Shown: positions 7,986 to 17,256 of the stretch, in pieces | Layout: every line of letters begins with the position of its first letter | How positions within the stretch are numbered: position 1 is the stretch's first letter | NCBI RefSeq assembly: GCF_050789285.1 | Contig: NZ_JBOUVX010000001.1 | Coordinates: 1,320,413-1,384,412 of the forward strand | DNA from: CAVPWP01 sp050789285 | Lineage (GTDB): Bacteria; Pseudomonadota; Alphaproteobacteria; Rhodobacterales; Rhodobacteraceae | Direction: 5' to 3' | Length of the DNA: 64,000 bases | Notes under the pieces: generated by a model | Databases searched by the model: none | Seen by the model: the letters and a program-made list of their open reading frames with translations, nothing else | What the model was told of the DNA's origin: nothing | Position numbers and translations under genes: made by a program

Positions 7986-8770
7986 GCCCGGGCCTCCGCC
8001 TTGACCTTGTTCTTCAGGCCCGTGCCCAGATAGGCCTCGATCACGGCCTCGTTCTGCATGATCTCGGTCGCGCTGCCTTCGGCCAGCACCTTGCCCTCGG
8101 CCATGACGATCACCGGGTCGCAGAGGCGGCCGATGAAATCCATGTCGTGCTCGATCACGCAGAAGGTATAGCCGCGCTCCTTGTTGAGGCGCACGATGGC
8201 GTCGCCGATGGTGTTCAGAAGCGTGCGGTTCACGCCGGCGCCGACCTCGTCAAGAAAGACGATACGCGCGTCGACCATCATCGTGCGGCCCAGTTCCAGA
8301 AGCTTCTTCTGCCCGCCTGAAAGGTTCCCGGCCTTTTCGTCCTTCAGATGAGAAATCGTCAGGAAGTCAAGGACTTCGTCGGCCTTCTTCAAAAGCTCTG
8401 CCTCTTCCTCGCGGATCCGCGCGCGGCCGAACCAGGCGTTCCACAGCGTCTCGCCCGACTGGCCCGCGGGCACCATCATCAGGTTCTCGCGCACGGTCAT
8501 CGACGAAAATTCGTGCGCGATCTGGAAGGTGCGCAGAAGGCCCTTGTGAAACAGATCGTGCGGCGGCAGGCCGGTGATGTCCTCGCCGTTCATGGTGACC
8601 TTGCCGCGGGTCGGCGGAAGCCGCCCGGCGATCACGTTGAACAGCGTCGTCTTGCCCGCACCGTTCGGGCCGATCAGCCCGGTGATCGACCCCTGCCTGA
8701 TCTCAAGCGAGGCGCCGTCGACGGCGTGGAATCCGCCGAAATGCTTGTGAAGGTTCTCGACCCGGATCAT
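7982..8770 (-). CDS. livG: Branched-chain amino-acid ABC transporter ATP-binding protein LivG
   Basis: A 262-residue ATPase subunit. Walker A is GPNGAGKTT (34-42), the signature LSGGQKKLLELGRTMM, and the Walker B region IVFLDEVGAGVN, where Val-Gly replaces the commoner Pro-Ser/Thr. The Q-loop RTFQIAHEFSSMTVRENLM and the switch FCVIEHDMDFI are intact, so it should be active. The ATG at 8770 is chosen because AGGGACGGGG lies directly upstream; an ATG at 8800 would add ten residues. It lies downstream of the binding-protein gene, separated by a strong stem-loop, and overlaps livF. Confidence 0.93.
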   Translation of the reverse strand: MIRVENLHKHFGGFHAVDGASLEIRQGSITGLIGPNGAGKTTLFNVIAGRLPPTRGKVTMNGEDITGLPPHDLFHKGLLRTFQIAHEFSSMTVRENLMMVPAGQSGETLWNAWFGRARIREEEAELLKKADEVLDFLTISHLKDEKAGNLSGGQKKLLELGRTMMVDARIVFLDEVGAGVNRTLLNTIGDAIVRLNKERGYTFCVIEHDMDFIGRLCDPVIVMAEGKVLAEGSATEIMQNEAVIEAYLGTGLKNKVKAEARA

Positions 8771-8813
8771 GCCCCGTCCCTGCGCATGGTCTTTGCGCAT
8801 CTCCCGATGCGAC

Positions 8814-8843
8814 GAAGCAGCCCGGAGCGGTCCGGGCTGCTTC
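8814..8843 (-). terminator. Intercistronic stem-loop between binding-protein gene and livG
   Basis: GAAGCAGCCCGGA (8814-8826) and its exact complement TCCGGGCTGCTTC (8831-8843) form a 13-bp stem with a 4-base loop, 21 bases after the binding-protein stop codon. No T-run follows on the minus strand, so it more likely stabilises the upstream message or causes partial termination than ends the operon. Confidence 0.6.
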
Positions 8844-8863
8844 CCTGTGTCAGTCGATGCGTC

Positions 8864-10048
8864 TCAGCGGAACTGGACCGTCGAGATGACGCCGTCCTTG
8901 ACCTCGACCTGACGGTAGTTGCCGGCGGATTCACCGGGTCCGATCAGTTCGACGGCCGAGGCGCCGATATAGTCGACGTCACCGCCGGCGGCGAGGATTT
9001 CCAGCGCCTTGGCCAGTTCGCCCGGCAGGATCGGCTCGCCCGGGGCGTTCGCCACATCCATCACCTTGTCCTTGTAGACGGCCGGGTCCGAAGATCCGGC
9101 GGCCTGCATGGCAAGCATGATCAGCGCCGCGGCGTCATAGGCCTCGGGCGAGAAGGGCGAGGTCGCGATGGCCGCGTCGCCGATGATCTCGACATACTTG
9201 GCCGCGCCTTCGCTGTCGGTGCCCGGGTGCTGGCCGGTCGAGCCGTCGATCTCGGACCCGAAGTTGGCCTCCAGCGCTTGGCTGATCATGCCGTCGGGGA
9301 AGTGGAACGTGTCGAACGCGCCCGAGTCGAGCGCCGCGCGCACGATGCCCGAACCGCCCTGGTCGACATAGCCCGCCACGACAAGCCGCTGACCGCCGGC
9401 CGAGGCCAGCGCGCCGACTTCGGCCGAATAGTCGGCCTTGCCGTCTTCGTGGGCGGCGTTAATCGTCACCTTGCCGCCACGCTCCTCGTAGGCGGCCTGG
9501 AAGGCGTCGGCCAGACCCTTGCCGTAGTCGTTGTTGGTATAGGTCACGGCGACTTCGTTGATGCCCTGCTCAAGCAGGACCTCGGCCATCACCACACCCT
9601 GACGGGCATCGGACGGCGCGGTGCGGAAGAACAGGCCGTTGTCTTCGGCGGTCGACAGCGCGGGCGAGGTCGCCGAGGGCGAGATCATCACGATGCCGTT
9701 CGGCATGGCGACGTTCTGCAGGATCGCGCCGGTCACGCCCGAGCAGTCGCCGCCGACGATGCCCTTGACCCCGTCCGAGGTGATCAGACGCTCGGCCGCG
9801 GCGGTCGCGGCGCCGGCGTCGATGCAGGTCGAGTCGCCGCGCACCGACGTCACGGTCGAGCCGCCAAGCAGCAGCCCGCTTTCGGTGACTTCGGCCATGG
9901 CCGTCTCGGCGCCCTGCGCCATCTGCTGGGCAAGCGATTCGAGCGGGCCTGTGAAGCCGACGATCACACCAAGCTTGATCTCTTCCTGTGCAAGCGCCGG
10001 GCCGGCCAGAAGGGCCGTCGCTGCCGTCGCCATCATCAGTCTTTTCAT
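8864..10048 (-). CDS. ABC transporter substrate-binding protein (LivK/Peripla_BP_6 type)
   Basis: A 394-residue periplasmic protein. It has a classic signal peptide (MKRLMMATAATALLAGPALAQ, cleavage likely after ALA) followed by EEIKLGVIVGFTGPLESLAQQMAQGAE, the start of a type I periplasmic binding fold. Further family marks are GGDCSGVTGAILQNVAMPNGIVMISPSATSP and NNDYGKGLADAFQ. The ligand is probably a branched-chain or related amino acid, judged from the livGFHM genes that follow, but this fold also binds amides, urea and aromatic acids. The ATG at 10048 has a strong AGGGAGATATCA upstream. It heads the transporter operon. Confidence 0.92.
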   Translation of the reverse strand: MKRLMMATAATALLAGPALAQEEIKLGVIVGFTGPLESLAQQMAQGAETAMAEVTESGLLLGGSTVTSVRGDSTCIDAGAATAAAERLITSDGVKGIVGGDCSGVTGAILQNVAMPNGIVMISPSATSPALSTAEDNGLFFRTAPSDARQGVVMAEVLLEQGINEVAVTYTNNDYGKGLADAFQAAYEERGGKVTINAAHEDGKADYSAEVGALASAGGQRLVVAGYVDQGGSGIVRAALDSGAFDTFHFPDGMISQALEANFGSEIDGSTGQHPGTDSEGAAKYVEIIGDAAIATSPFSPEAYDAAALIMLAMQAAGSSDPAVYKDKVMDVANAPGEPILPGELAKALEILAAGGDVDYIGASAVELIGPGESAGNYRQVEVKDGVISTVQFR

Positions 10049-10220
10049 TGATATCTCCCTGACTGGATAACGTATCCGGCCCGAAACCTAGAACGGGCCG
10101 CGAGAAAAGAAAAGGCAAACCCGCCAAGACGATCACGGGATTGTTTCGACCATCTTTGGACGCGCCGGGCGCGCGGCCCTATCTGTGCGACCAAGTCCGA
10201 CGACACGAGGGAACGACCCG

Positions 10221-11345
10221 ATGCCCCACAGCCTGACCGCCCGCCTGATTCTGATGCTTTCGCTTGTGCTGCCCGCCGGGGTTCCGGACCCGGCGACCGC
10301 GCTTCAGACCTCGGCCGGGCGGGTCAGCATCGCGCCGGTGGCCTCGGGCCTGACCGAACCCTGGGGGCTGGCCTTCCTGCCCGGGGGCGAGGCGGGCGGC
10401 GGCGCGCTGGTGACCGAGCGCGACGGCCGCCTGCTTCTGTTGCGCGACGGTCGCGCGACCCCGGTCGCGGGCCTTCCCGAAGTGGCGGCCTCGGGGCAGG
10501 GCGGACTGCTCGATGTGATGGTGCCGCGTGACTTCGCCCAAACCCGCGAGGTCTTCCTCAGCTTCGCCCAGCCACAGGCCGGGGGCGCGGGAACGGCGCT
10601 GGCCGTGGGGCGGCTGTCGCAGGACGGCGGCCGACTTGAGGATCTGCGGGTGATCTTCGAGATGACCGGCGGCAATTCGGGCGGGCGCCACTTCGGCAGC
10701 CGCATCGTCGAAGCGCCGGACGGGACGATCTTCCTGACCATTGGCGACCGGGGCGACGGCATGCTGGCGCAGGTCCTGTCGCGCCACAACGGGTCGGTGC
10801 TGCGTCTGAACCGCGACGGCAGCGTGCCCGCCGACAACCCTTTCGTGGACGTCGCGGGCGCGCGCCCCGAGATCTGGAGCTATGGCCACCGCAACCCGCA
10901 GGGCGCGGCGCTGGATCTTCAGGGAAATCTCTGGATTCACGAACACGGCGCGCGCGGCGGGGACGAGGTGAACCGCATCCGCCGGGGCGCGAACTACGGC
11001 TGGCCGGTCATTTCCTACGGCCGCCACTATTCGGGCGGGCGCATCGGCGAGGGCACCGAGAAGCCGGGCATGGAACAACCCGCGTTCTATTGGGATCCCT
11101 CGATCGCGCCTTCGGGGATGCTGTTCTATTCCGGCCGGCTCTGGCCCGAGTGGCGGGGCGACATCTTCGTGGGCTCGCTCAACTCGGACCTCGTGATCCG
11201 GCTTGACGGCGAGACGGTGCGCGAGGCCGAGCGGTGGGACAGCCCCGAGACCACGCGGGTGCGAGACATTCGCGAGGCGCCTGACGGGTCGATCTGGTTC
11301 CTGTCGGTGGGCGAGGGGGCGATCTACCGGATGACGCCGGGCTGA
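10221..11345 (+). CDS. PQQ-dependent sugar dehydrogenase (YliI/Asd type)
   Basis: A 374-residue exported protein. A signal peptide (MPHSLTARLILMLSLVLPAG...TALQ) is followed by a six-bladed beta-propeller of the soluble glucose/sorbosone dehydrogenase family: GLTEPWGLAFLPGGEAGG, the GLPEVAASGQGGLLDV blade, NSGGRHFGSRI (the His near residue 158 should be the catalytic base), SYGHRNPQGAALD and IHEHGARGGDEVNRIRRGANYGWP. Relatives oxidise the aldehyde carbon of sugars with pyrroloquinoline quinone; no pqq genes are in this window. The ATG at 10221 follows GAGGGAACGACCCG. Its end is 18 bases from the convergent dcd stop. Confidence 0.87.
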   Translation: MPHSLTARLILMLSLVLPAGVPDPATALQTSAGRVSIAPVASGLTEPWGLAFLPGGEAGGGALVTERDGRLLLLRDGRATPVAGLPEVAASGQGGLLDVMVPRDFAQTREVFLSFAQPQAGGAGTALAVGRLSQDGGRLEDLRVIFEMTGGNSGGRHFGSRIVEAPDGTIFLTIGDRGDGMLAQVLSRHNGSVLRLNRDGSVPADNPFVDVAGARPEIWSYGHRNPQGAALDLQGNLWIHEHGARGGDEVNRIRRGANYGWPVISYGRHYSGGRIGEGTEKPGMEQPAFYWDPSIAPSGMLFYSGRLWPEWRGDIFVGSLNSDLVIRLDGETVREAERWDSPETTRVRDIREAPDGSIWFLSVGEGAIYRMTPG

Positions 11346-11363
11346 CCGGACTGCGGCACGGGA

Positions 11364-12440
11364 TCAGCCGACGCGAAAGTGCTTGGACAGCTTCAGCCCC
11401 TGGCCCTGGTAGTTCGACGCAATCCCCGCGCCATACAGCCGGGCGGGCGGCGCGCTCATCCGTTCATAGACCAGGCGTCCCACGACCTGGCCGTGTTCCA
11501 GCACGAAGGGCGCTTCGTGGCAGCGCACCTCGAGCACGCCACGCGATCCCGCGCCGCCGGCCTCGGCCCAGCCGAAGCCTGGGTCGAAGAAGCCGGCGTA
11601 GTGCACGCGGAACTCGCCCACCATGGCCAGATAGGGGGCCATCTCGGCCGCATGACCGGGCGGAATCGTCACCGCCTCGCGGCTGACGAGGATGTAGAAG
11701 GCGCCGGGATCAAGGATCAGCCGGCCGTCCCGTCCGTGCAGTTCTTCCCAGTAGTCGGCCGGCTCATAGGCGCCGATCCGATCGAGGTCGATCACCCCGG
11801 TGTGGGGCTTGGCGCGATACCCCAGAAGGCTGCCCGTAGCGGGCTTCAGGTCGACCGAAAAGCCAAGGCCGTCCGAAATCAGCGGCGTGCCGTCCACCAG
11901 CGGCGTCCGGGCGTGGAGCGCGGCCAGTTCGGCATCGTCGAGCACCGCCTGGCCGCGACGGAAGCGGACCTGGTTCAGCCGCATCCCCGGCCGCACCAGC
12001 ACCGAGAACGAGCGCGGACAGATCTCGGCGTAAAGCGGCCCGGCATAGCCGTCGGGAATGCGGTCGAACTCGGCCCCGCCGTCGGTGATGACCCGCGTCA
12101 GCAGGTCAAGCCGCCCGGTCGAGGACTTGGCGTTCGCCACGGCCGTCACGCCGGCCGGCAGCTGCAGCGATTCCATCAGCGGCACGACGTAGACGCAGCC
12201 CTTTTCCAGAACCGCCCCGGGCGTCAGGTCGACGCGGTGCATCTCGAACAGGGGAAGCCGGTCGGCCACCGTCGCCCCGCCCCCGGAAAGGAACGAGGCC
12301 CGCACGCGGTAGGCGACCGTCCCGAGCCTGAGGTCAAGCGACGCCGGCTGCACCTGCGCGGGCAGGATCGGAACGTCGGCCGCGATCGCGCCCGAGGCGA
12401 TCATGTCGTCAATTCGGGTGTCGGGAAGAACGCCGGTCAT
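11364..12440 (-). CDS. dcd: dCTP deaminase, long two-domain form
   Basis: A 358-residue enzyme of the dCTP deaminase/dUTPase superfamily, about twice the length of E. coli Dcd (193) because two trimer-fold halves are fused, as in other alphaproteobacteria. It converts dCTP to dUTP, feeding dTMP synthesis. The first half holds QPASLDLRLG (about 31-40) and NAKSSTGRLDLLTRVI; the second holds GFFDPGFGWAEAGGAGSRGVLEV, a repeat of the same core. The ATG at 12440 follows GGAGCCGATGC. It is transcribed alone, convergent with the sugar dehydrogenase gene. Confidence 0.92.
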   Translation of the reverse strand: MTGVLPDTRIDDMIASGAIAADVPILPAQVQPASLDLRLGTVAYRVRASFLSGGGATVADRLPLFEMHRVDLTPGAVLEKGCVYVVPLMESLQLPAGVTAVANAKSSTGRLDLLTRVITDGGAEFDRIPDGYAGPLYAEICPRSFSVLVRPGMRLNQVRFRRGQAVLDDAELAALHARTPLVDGTPLISDGLGFSVDLKPATGSLLGYRAKPHTGVIDLDRIGAYEPADYWEELHGRDGRLILDPGAFYILVSREAVTIPPGHAAEMAPYLAMVGEFRVHYAGFFDPGFGWAEAGGAGSRGVLEVRCHEAPFVLEHGQVVGRLVYERMSAPPARLYGAGIASNYQGQGLKLSKHFRVG

Positions 12441-12499
12441 GCATCGGCTCCGGCGGCCCTGCGGCCGGGGTGGCCCCGGTAGCGGGGCAGAGTGGTGTA

Positions 12500-12576
12500 T
12501 GGTCGGGCTAGCAGGACTTGAACCTGCGACCTTCCGTCCCCCAGACGGACGCGCTACCAGGCTGCGCCATAGCCCG
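12500..12576 (-). tRNA. tRNA-Pro (anticodon GGG)
   Basis: On the minus strand CGGGCTA pairs with TAGCCCG, followed by A and an encoded CCA. The anticodon arm TCCGT-CTGGGGG-ACGGA gives anticodon GGG (codon CCC). The D arm GCGCAGCCTGGTAGCGC and T arm GGTTCAAGTCC are canonical; total length 77. Confidence 0.96.
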
Positions 12577-12661
12577 ACGAGTGGCTTTCATACCCGATCT
12601 GTTCGTGGGGGCAAGGGCCGATTGGCGCGTCATGGCGTCATTTCCGCCGGCACATGCCGCC

Positions 12662-13672
12662 CTAATCCCGCCCGTCGATCCGGTCGCGCAGGGCCAGAAG
12701 GCGGCGATGCGCCTCGGCGATGCGTGGGGCATGGGTCGCCACCTCGGGACGGCGCGCGGCGATCAGCAGCCGCGAGGCCGCCGAAAGCACCGGCTGAAGG
12801 GCGGCGTCCTCGTCTTCGTCCTCGTCCTCGGCCAGGCTCTCGTCGGTCGGTGGGGCGGTCGGTGGCAGGGCGGCCGGGGCGGGTTCGTCCGGCGTCGGTT
12901 CAAGCGGCGCCGCGCCCGAGGCGACCGGCGCGACGGGGGCCTGGGCAGGGGCCTCGGCAGCAGCCTGAGCGGGGGCCACACGGTCAAACAGATCGCCCTC
13001 GGCCACCGGCGCAAGCGGCGCAGGCGCGTCTTCGACCTCGACGCCGATCGCGGCTTCACCCGCGTCCTCGGCGCCGACCTCTGCCTCGGCCTCGACGGCG
13101 GGCCAGGCGGTGTCCTCCTGCGCCACGAGGGCAGGGGCGGCGTCTTCGGCGGATTCCTCATCGGCCGGCTCGTCTGCGGCCATCTCCTCGATCGCGGCCA
13201 CCGCGCCGGCGGCGTCCGCCTCGGGCGCCGGTTCCTCGACCGTCGCCTCGCCGGTCTGGTCGTCCCCGACCTCTCCGGCAGTGGCCTCGTCTTCGGGCAG
13301 AGGCTGCGCCGCGTCGGGCGCGCTGCGCACGTCGAAGGCCACGACCGTCGCCTCGGCCTCGACCACCGCGCCCTGATCGTCGTCGAGGAACAGCGGCGGC
13401 GACAGGCTTTGCACGTGGCGCACGCCTTTCTCGCGCAGCAGTTTCTGCACCCCGCGAATGGTCATCCCGTCGTCGTGAAGAAGCCGCTTGATCCCGCCGA
13501 TCAGCTCCATGTCCGACGGGCGGTAATAGCGACGCCCACCCGCGCGCTTGACCGGCTTGACCTGCGTGAACCGGCTTTCCCAGAAGCGCAGCACGTGGGT
13601 CGGAACGCCAAGCCAGTCAGCGACTTCGCTGATCGTGCGGAAGGCGTCGGGGGACTTCTCCATCGCCGCCAT
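12662..13672 (-). CDS. MerR-family regulator with long acidic low-complexity tail
   Basis: A 336-residue protein. Residues 12-90 are a MerR winged helix-turn-helix ([25 protein letters not shown], then [25 protein letters not shown]). The next 200 residues are almost entirely Ala, Glu, Asp and Pro with no predicted fold, and a short basic helix ([35 protein letters not shown]) ends the protein. There is no cysteine ligand set for a metal sensor. It starts directly after the ihfA stop (TAAATG), so it is co-transcribed with ihfA; an internal ATG at 13663 is an alternative. Conserved linkage to ihfA suggests a chromosome- or growth-related role, but none is known to me. Confidence 0.85.
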   Translation of the reverse strand: MAAMEKSPDAFRTISEVADWLGVPTHVLRFWESRFTQVKPVKRAGGRRYYRPSDMELIGGIKRLLHDDGMTIRGVQKLLREKGVRHVQSLSPPLFLDDDQGAVVEAEATVVAFDVRSAPDAAQPLPEDEATAGEVGDDQTGEATVEEPAPEADAAGAVAAIEEMAADEPADEESAEDAAPALVAQEDTAWPAVEAEAEVGAEDAGEAAIGVEVEDAPAPLAPVAEGDLFDRVAPAQAAAEAPAQAPVAPVASGAAPLEPTPDEPAPAALPPTAPPTDESLAEDEDEDEDAALQPVLSAASRLLIAARRPEVATHAPRIAEAHRRLLALRDRIDGRD

Positions 13673-13975
13673 TTACCGCTGGTTGCCCGCGGCCACGCGT
13701 TCCTTCATCAGATGCGAGGGGCGGAAGGTAAGAACCCGGCGGGGGTGGATCGGCACTTCCTCGCCGGTCTTCGGGTTGCGGCCCACGCGCGCCGACTTCT
13801 TGCGCACGCTGAAGGTCCCGAAAGAGGATATCTTGACCTGTTCGCCCGCAACCAGCGCGTCCGAGATGTGCTGAAGCACGCTCTCGACCAGTTGGGCGGA
13901 CTCGTTGCGGCTCAGACCGACTTCGCGGAACACCGCTTCGCTCAGGTCCATCCGGGTCAGGGTCTTGTCGCTCAT
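13673..13975 (-). CDS. ihfA: Integration host factor alpha subunit
   Basis: A 100-residue DNA-bending protein that pairs with IhfB. The HU/IHF core is complete: [25 protein letters not shown], the [23 protein letters not shown] arm region with its Pro-intercalating loop, and [14 protein letters not shown]. The ATG at 13975 gives the normal length; the open frame extends ten codons upstream but lacks conservation. It lies between fabH and the merR gene, with its own likely promoter at 14001-14030. Confidence 0.95.
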   Translation of the reverse strand: MSDKTLTRMDLSEAVFREVGLSRNESAQLVESVLQHISDALVAGEQVKISSFGTFSVRKKSARVGRNPKTGEEVPIHPRRVLTFRPSHLMKERVAAGNQR

Positions 13976-14000
13976 GTCGTCCCCCGTCATGTCTGCAGGG

Positions 14001-14030
14001 ACCATAGGACCAGCGGAATTTCCGAGTCAA
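14001..14030 (-). promoter_or_regulatory. Probable ihfA promoter
   Basis: TTGACT (14025-14030, minus strand) and TATGGT (14001-14006) are 18 bases apart, a good sigma-70 match 26 bases before the ihfA start codon. It implies that ihfA-merR can be expressed separately from the fabH operon upstream. Confidence 0.5.
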
Positions 14031-14041
14031 TATCAAGGGCT

Positions 14042-14050
14042 TGTGGATAA
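14042..14050 (-). promoter_or_regulatory. Perfect DnaA-box 9-mer
   Basis: TTATCCACA on the minus strand, identical to the high-affinity DnaA box, just upstream of the ihfA promoter. Single site only; no cluster of boxes or AT-rich unwinding element is nearby, so it is not an origin. Confidence 0.4.
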
Positions 14051-14074
14051 GCTTTAAAAGCGGTTATCGGAGCC

Positions 14075-15046
14075 TCACCAGCGCAGCACCACAGCGCCCC
14101 AGGCAAGGCCGCCGCCGATGGCCTCGGCGACCAGAAGATCGCCCTGCTTTATCTGCCCGCTCTGCTTGCCCACGGACAGCGCCAGCGGGATCGAGGCGGC
14201 CGAAGTGTTGCCGTGGTCCTGCACCGTGACGATGACCCGTTCCATCGGCACCTGCATGCGCTGCGCGGTGGCCTTGATGATGCGAAGGTTGGCCTGATGC
14301 GGCACGATCCAGTCGACGTCGCCCCCGGTCAACCCGGCCTTGTCGAGCGCCGCATGCGCGGTGTCGGCCAGCTTTTCGACCGCGTGGCGGAAGACCTCCT
14401 TGCCCTGCATCCGCAGGTGTCCGGTGGTCTGGGTCGACACGCCGCCGTCGACGTAAAGGATATCGCGGTGCCGGCCATCGGAATGCAAATCCACCGCAAG
14501 AATCCCGCGGTCGTCCGTGGTCCCGGTGCCGTCGGCCGCCTCGAGCACCAGCGCGCCGGCGCCGTCGCCGAAGAGCACGCAGGTCGACCGGTCGGTCCAG
14601 TCGAGGATGCGCGAGAAGGTCTCGGCCCCGATGACCAGCACCCGCCGTGCCTGGCCCGCCACGATCAGCGCGTTGGCGTTGGCCAGCGCGAAGACGAAGC
14701 CCGCGCAGACCGCCTGTATATCGAAGGCGAAGCCGCCCGTCATGCCCAGCCCGTCCTGCACCATGGTCGCGGCCGAGGGAAAGGTCAGATCGGCGGTCGA
14801 GGTGGCGACGATCACCGTGTCGATGTCGTCGGGCTGAAGCCCCGCGTCGTCAAGTGCGGCGCGCGCCGCACGCACCGCCATGTCCGAGGTCGTCTGGCCT
14901 TCGGCCGCGAAATGCCGCTGTTCGATCCCCGAGCGCGAACGGATCCATTCGTCGCTGGTGTCGAGCGTCCTTTCGAATTCGCTGTTGGGGACGACTCGAT
15001 CGGGCAGGTAGTGCCCGACGCCTCGCACGACGGCGCGTGGTGTCAT
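14075..15046 (-). CDS. fabH: 3-oxoacyl-[acyl-carrier-protein] synthase III
   Basis: A 323-residue ketosynthase that starts fatty-acid synthesis by condensing acetyl-CoA with malonyl-ACP in the cytoplasm. The Cys-His-Asn triad is complete: C114 in [10 protein letters not shown]250 in VPHQAN and N280 in DHGNTSAAS. The N-terminal [16 protein letters not shown] and the C-terminal [16 protein letters not shown] are typical, and length is normal. Its ATG (15046) overlaps the plsX stop by four bases, giving the widespread plsX-fabH order. Confidence 0.96.
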   Translation of the reverse strand: MTPRAVVRGVGHYLPDRVVPNSEFERTLDTSDEWIRSRSGIEQRHFAAEGQTTSDMAVRAARAALDDAGLQPDDIDTVIVATSTADLTFPSAATMVQDGLGMTGGFAFDIQAVCAGFVFALANANALIVAGQARRVLVIGAETFSRILDWTDRSTCVLFGDGAGALVLEAADGTGTTDDRGILAVDLHSDGRHRDILYVDGGVSTQTTGHLRMQGKEVFRHAVEKLADTAHAALDKAGLTGGDVDWIVPHQANLRIIKATAQRMQVPMERVIVTVQDHGNTSAASIPLALSVGKQSGQIKQGDLLVAEAIGGGLAWGAVVLRW

Positions 15047-16146
15047 TTGTTCTGGTCGCTCCCGTCACCCTGCCCGGAGCCATCTTGACGTGCCAGGGGA
15101 ACCGATGCAACCCGCGCGGCCAGCCGCTCGGTGAAGCCCGATTGCGAGAGCTGGAAGGCCAGCTTGATGGCGGCGGCGACCCCGGTGGCGTCGGCCGAGC
15201 CGTGCGATTTCACCACCGTGCCGTTCAGGCCCAGAAAGACCCCGCCGTTGACGCGGCGCGGGTCGATGCGCTTGGTCAGCCGCCGCAGCGAGGTCAGCGC
15301 CAGAAGGGCCGCGATGCGCGACAGGGGCGTGGCCTTGAAGGCCTCGGTCAGGAATTCGCGGATCAGCGAGGCGGTGCCTTCGCCGGTCTTCAGCGCGACG
15401 TTTCCGGTAAAGCCGTCGGTCACGATCACGTCGGCGCGCGAGGACAGCAGATCGCCGCCCTCGACGAAGCCGACGAAGTCATAGCCGCCCGCCTCCTGCG
15501 CCCCCGAGATCAGGTCATGGGCGGCCCGCAGTTCGGCCCGGCCCTTGAATTCCTCGACGCCCACGTTCAGCAGGCCGACCCGCGGCCGGGTCAGACCCAA
15601 CCCGTTGCGCGCGTAGGACGTGCCCATCATCGCGTATTGCAGAAGGTCCTCGGCATCGGCGCGGATGTCGGCGCCGGCGTCGAGCATGACGTTGAACCCG
15701 CCCGGATTGCGCGACGGCCAGAGCACGGCGATGGCCGGACGGTTGACCCCGGGCAGCTTCTTCAGCCGCACGATGCTGAGCAGCATCAGCGCCCCGGTGT
15801 TGCCGCAGGACACGACGACGTCGGCCTCGCCCAGGCGCACCGATTCGATGGCCGACCACATCGAGGTGTTCTGCCCATGCCGCATGACGTGGCTGGGCTT
15901 GTCCTCCATCCGCACGACGCCCTGGGCGTCGCGGATCTCGCACCGATCGGCGATCTTGCGCTTGGCGATCAGCCGCTCAAGCTGGTCGCGCGGCCCATGC
16001 ACGATGAAGGCGATGTCGGGATTCTTCCACGCCGACTCGGCCAGGCCCGCGATCACGGCCGTGGGTCCCCGGTCGCCGCCCATCGCGTCGACCGACACGA
16101 CAATGCGTCCCGAAGCTGCGCGCTGCTGCCCCGGTGCGTCGCTCAT
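15043..16146 (-). CDS. plsX: Phosphate acyltransferase PlsX
   Basis: A 367-residue enzyme making acyl-phosphate from acyl-ACP, the first step of the PlsX/PlsY route to phosphatidic acid. It starts [23 protein letters not shown], contains [35 protein letters not shown] and [21 protein letters not shown] sequence near residue 240, all family marks. The start at 16146 follows rpmF by 32 bases; alternative Met residues are further in. Cluster yceD-rpmF-plsX-fabH couples lipid and ribosome synthesis. Confidence 0.95.
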   Translation of the reverse strand: MSDAPGQQRAASGRIVVSVDAMGGDRGPTAVIAGLAESAWKNPDIAFIVHGPRDQLERLIAKRKIADRCEIRDAQGVVRMEDKPSHVMRHGQNTSMWSAIESVRLGEADVVVSCGNTGALMLLSIVRLKKLPGVNRPAIAVLWPSRNPGGFNVMLDAGADIRADAEDLLQYAMMGTSYARNGLGLTRPRVGLLNVGVEEFKGRAELRAAHDLISGAQEAGGYDFVGFVEGGDLLSSRADVIVTDGFTGNVALKTGEGTASLIREFLTEAFKATPLSRIAALLALTSLRRLTKRIDPRRVNGGVFLGLNGTVVKSHGSADATGVAAAIKLAFQLSQSGFTERLAARVASVPLARQDGSGQGDGSDQNK

Positions 16147-16178
16147 GCGCTGAAACCCGCGGTGCTGCCGCGCGCCGC

Positions 16179-16385
16179 TCAGGCGGCGTCTTCGTCGAGA
16201 TCGACTTCGGCGGTCTGCGCGACGATTTCGCGGTCATCGTAATGACCACAGGCGCCGCAGACGTGATGCGGGCGCTTCAGTTCGCCGCAATTGGGGCACT
16301 CGGCCGGATTCGACGCGACAAGCGCGTCATGCGCGCGGCGCATGTTCCGGCGGGAGCGGGTAACTCGGTTCTGAGGGACGGCCAT
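16179..16385 (-). CDS. rpmF: 50S ribosomal protein L32
   Basis: A 68-residue ribosomal protein. The start [22 protein letters not shown] is the L32 signature, followed by a four-Cys zinc ribbon: C30, C33, C43 and C46. The C-terminus is acidic. It sits between yceD and plsX, the standard arrangement, with a likely promoter of its own upstream. Confidence 0.97.
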   Translation of the reverse strand: MAVPQNRVTRSRRNMRRAHDALVASNPAECPNCGELKRPHHVCGACGHYDDREIVAQTAEVDLDEDAA

Positions 16386-16498
16386 GTCTCAACCTCGGTC
16401 GTTCTTTGGGGGCCATGGCCCCTCATGTTTCGTTCGGTTCACGGCCTCTTACGCGCCGAAGCGCCGCCAGTGCAACCCTTCTTGGAAATGAGGCCGGG

Positions 16499-16526
16499 AA
16501 CATACCTGCTTTTCCATCACACGCAA
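16499..16526 (-). promoter_or_regulatory. Possible rpmF promoter
   Basis: In the 180-base yceD-rpmF gap the minus strand has TTGCGT (16521-16526) and TATGTT (16499-16504) with 16 bases between them, about 110 bases upstream of rpmF. Nothing else stands out in this gap. Confidence 0.35.
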
Positions 16527-16565
16527 GGGGCAATCTGGGGACGGCGCAGAGGGGCGCGCGCAAGA

Positions 16566-17123
16566 CTACTCGCCGTCCTTTTTCAACTTCGCGCGCAGGT
16601 TCGCAAGGCCGGCGAAGGGCTTCACGTCGTCGTCGGTCATCGGCGCTGTTCCCGGCCCGGCAAAGACCTGCGCCGTCTCTTCGGCATCGTCGGCGCGGGG
16701 GAAGGGGGGCAGGGCAAGCGCCAGCGCCTCGGCCAGCACCGCCCCAAGGTCGATCGCCTCGGGCAGCGGCTCGGCGGTGTCGTCTTCGGGCATCTCGGCC
16801 TCGGCCTTGGCCGGCTCGTCCCACCGCGCGAGGTAGCGGCGCAGCACGGCCTCGTCGAGGCGCGTCGTCACAGGCTTCAGCGTGACGCGACAGGGCTGCA
16901 CCACGGTCGCGCCCAGCGTCGCTTCAAGCCGCCAGTCGCGCGGACCATCGGGCTCAAGCCGCCCGGCGAAACGCAGCTTGCGCAGGTCGAGCAGGTCAAG
17001 ATCGGCCGCCAGCGCCGCAAGACGGTCGGGGCCGGGCGTCACGTCGAAGGCCAGGCGTTTGGTGCCCAGATCGGCCAGCCGGATCGGGTGGTCGAGGATC
17101 GCTTCGTCACGGGGTTCGGTCAT
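16566..17123 (-). CDS. yceD: YceD/DUF177 family protein
   Basis: A 185-residue protein of the YceD (DUF177) family, linked in bacteria and plants to 23S rRNA maturation or accumulation. Marks are RLEPDGPRDWRLEATLGATVVQPCRVTLKPVTTRLDEAVLRRY, with the single conserved Cys, and the C-terminal PFAGLANLRAKLKKD motif. The middle is acidic (PEDDTAEPLPEAIDLG). ATG at 17123 is chosen over an upstream extension because the family begins near here. First gene of the rpmF-plsX-fabH group and divergent from bamE. Confidence 0.9.
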   Translation of the reverse strand: MTEPRDEAILDHPIRLADLGTKRLAFDVTPGPDRLAALAADLDLLDLRKLRFAGRLEPDGPRDWRLEATLGATVVQPCRVTLKPVTTRLDEAVLRRYLARWDEPAKAEAEMPEDDTAEPLPEAIDLGAVLAEALALALPPFPRADDAEETAQVFAGPGTAPMTDDDVKPFAGLANLRAKLKKDGE

Positions 17124-17256
17124 GGGCGCGGGAACCTCACGGATCGGTTGCGGGGTCACTGGCGGCGGCCGGCCGGCCGGCCGGGGCACAAGGCCGTGCT
17201 TGAACTGCTGCACGACCTTCGGGTAAGGCGATAGCCATCAGGCAGGACGAAGGCAA

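Noticed and set aside
8348..10051. A 567-codon plus-strand frame over the binding-protein gene
   Set aside because: Shadow of livG and of the binding-protein gene; no start signal or domain.
14006..14074. Replication origin because of the DnaA box
   Set aside because: Only one 9-mer, no AT-rich unwinding region and no dnaA, gidA or parAB genes nearby.
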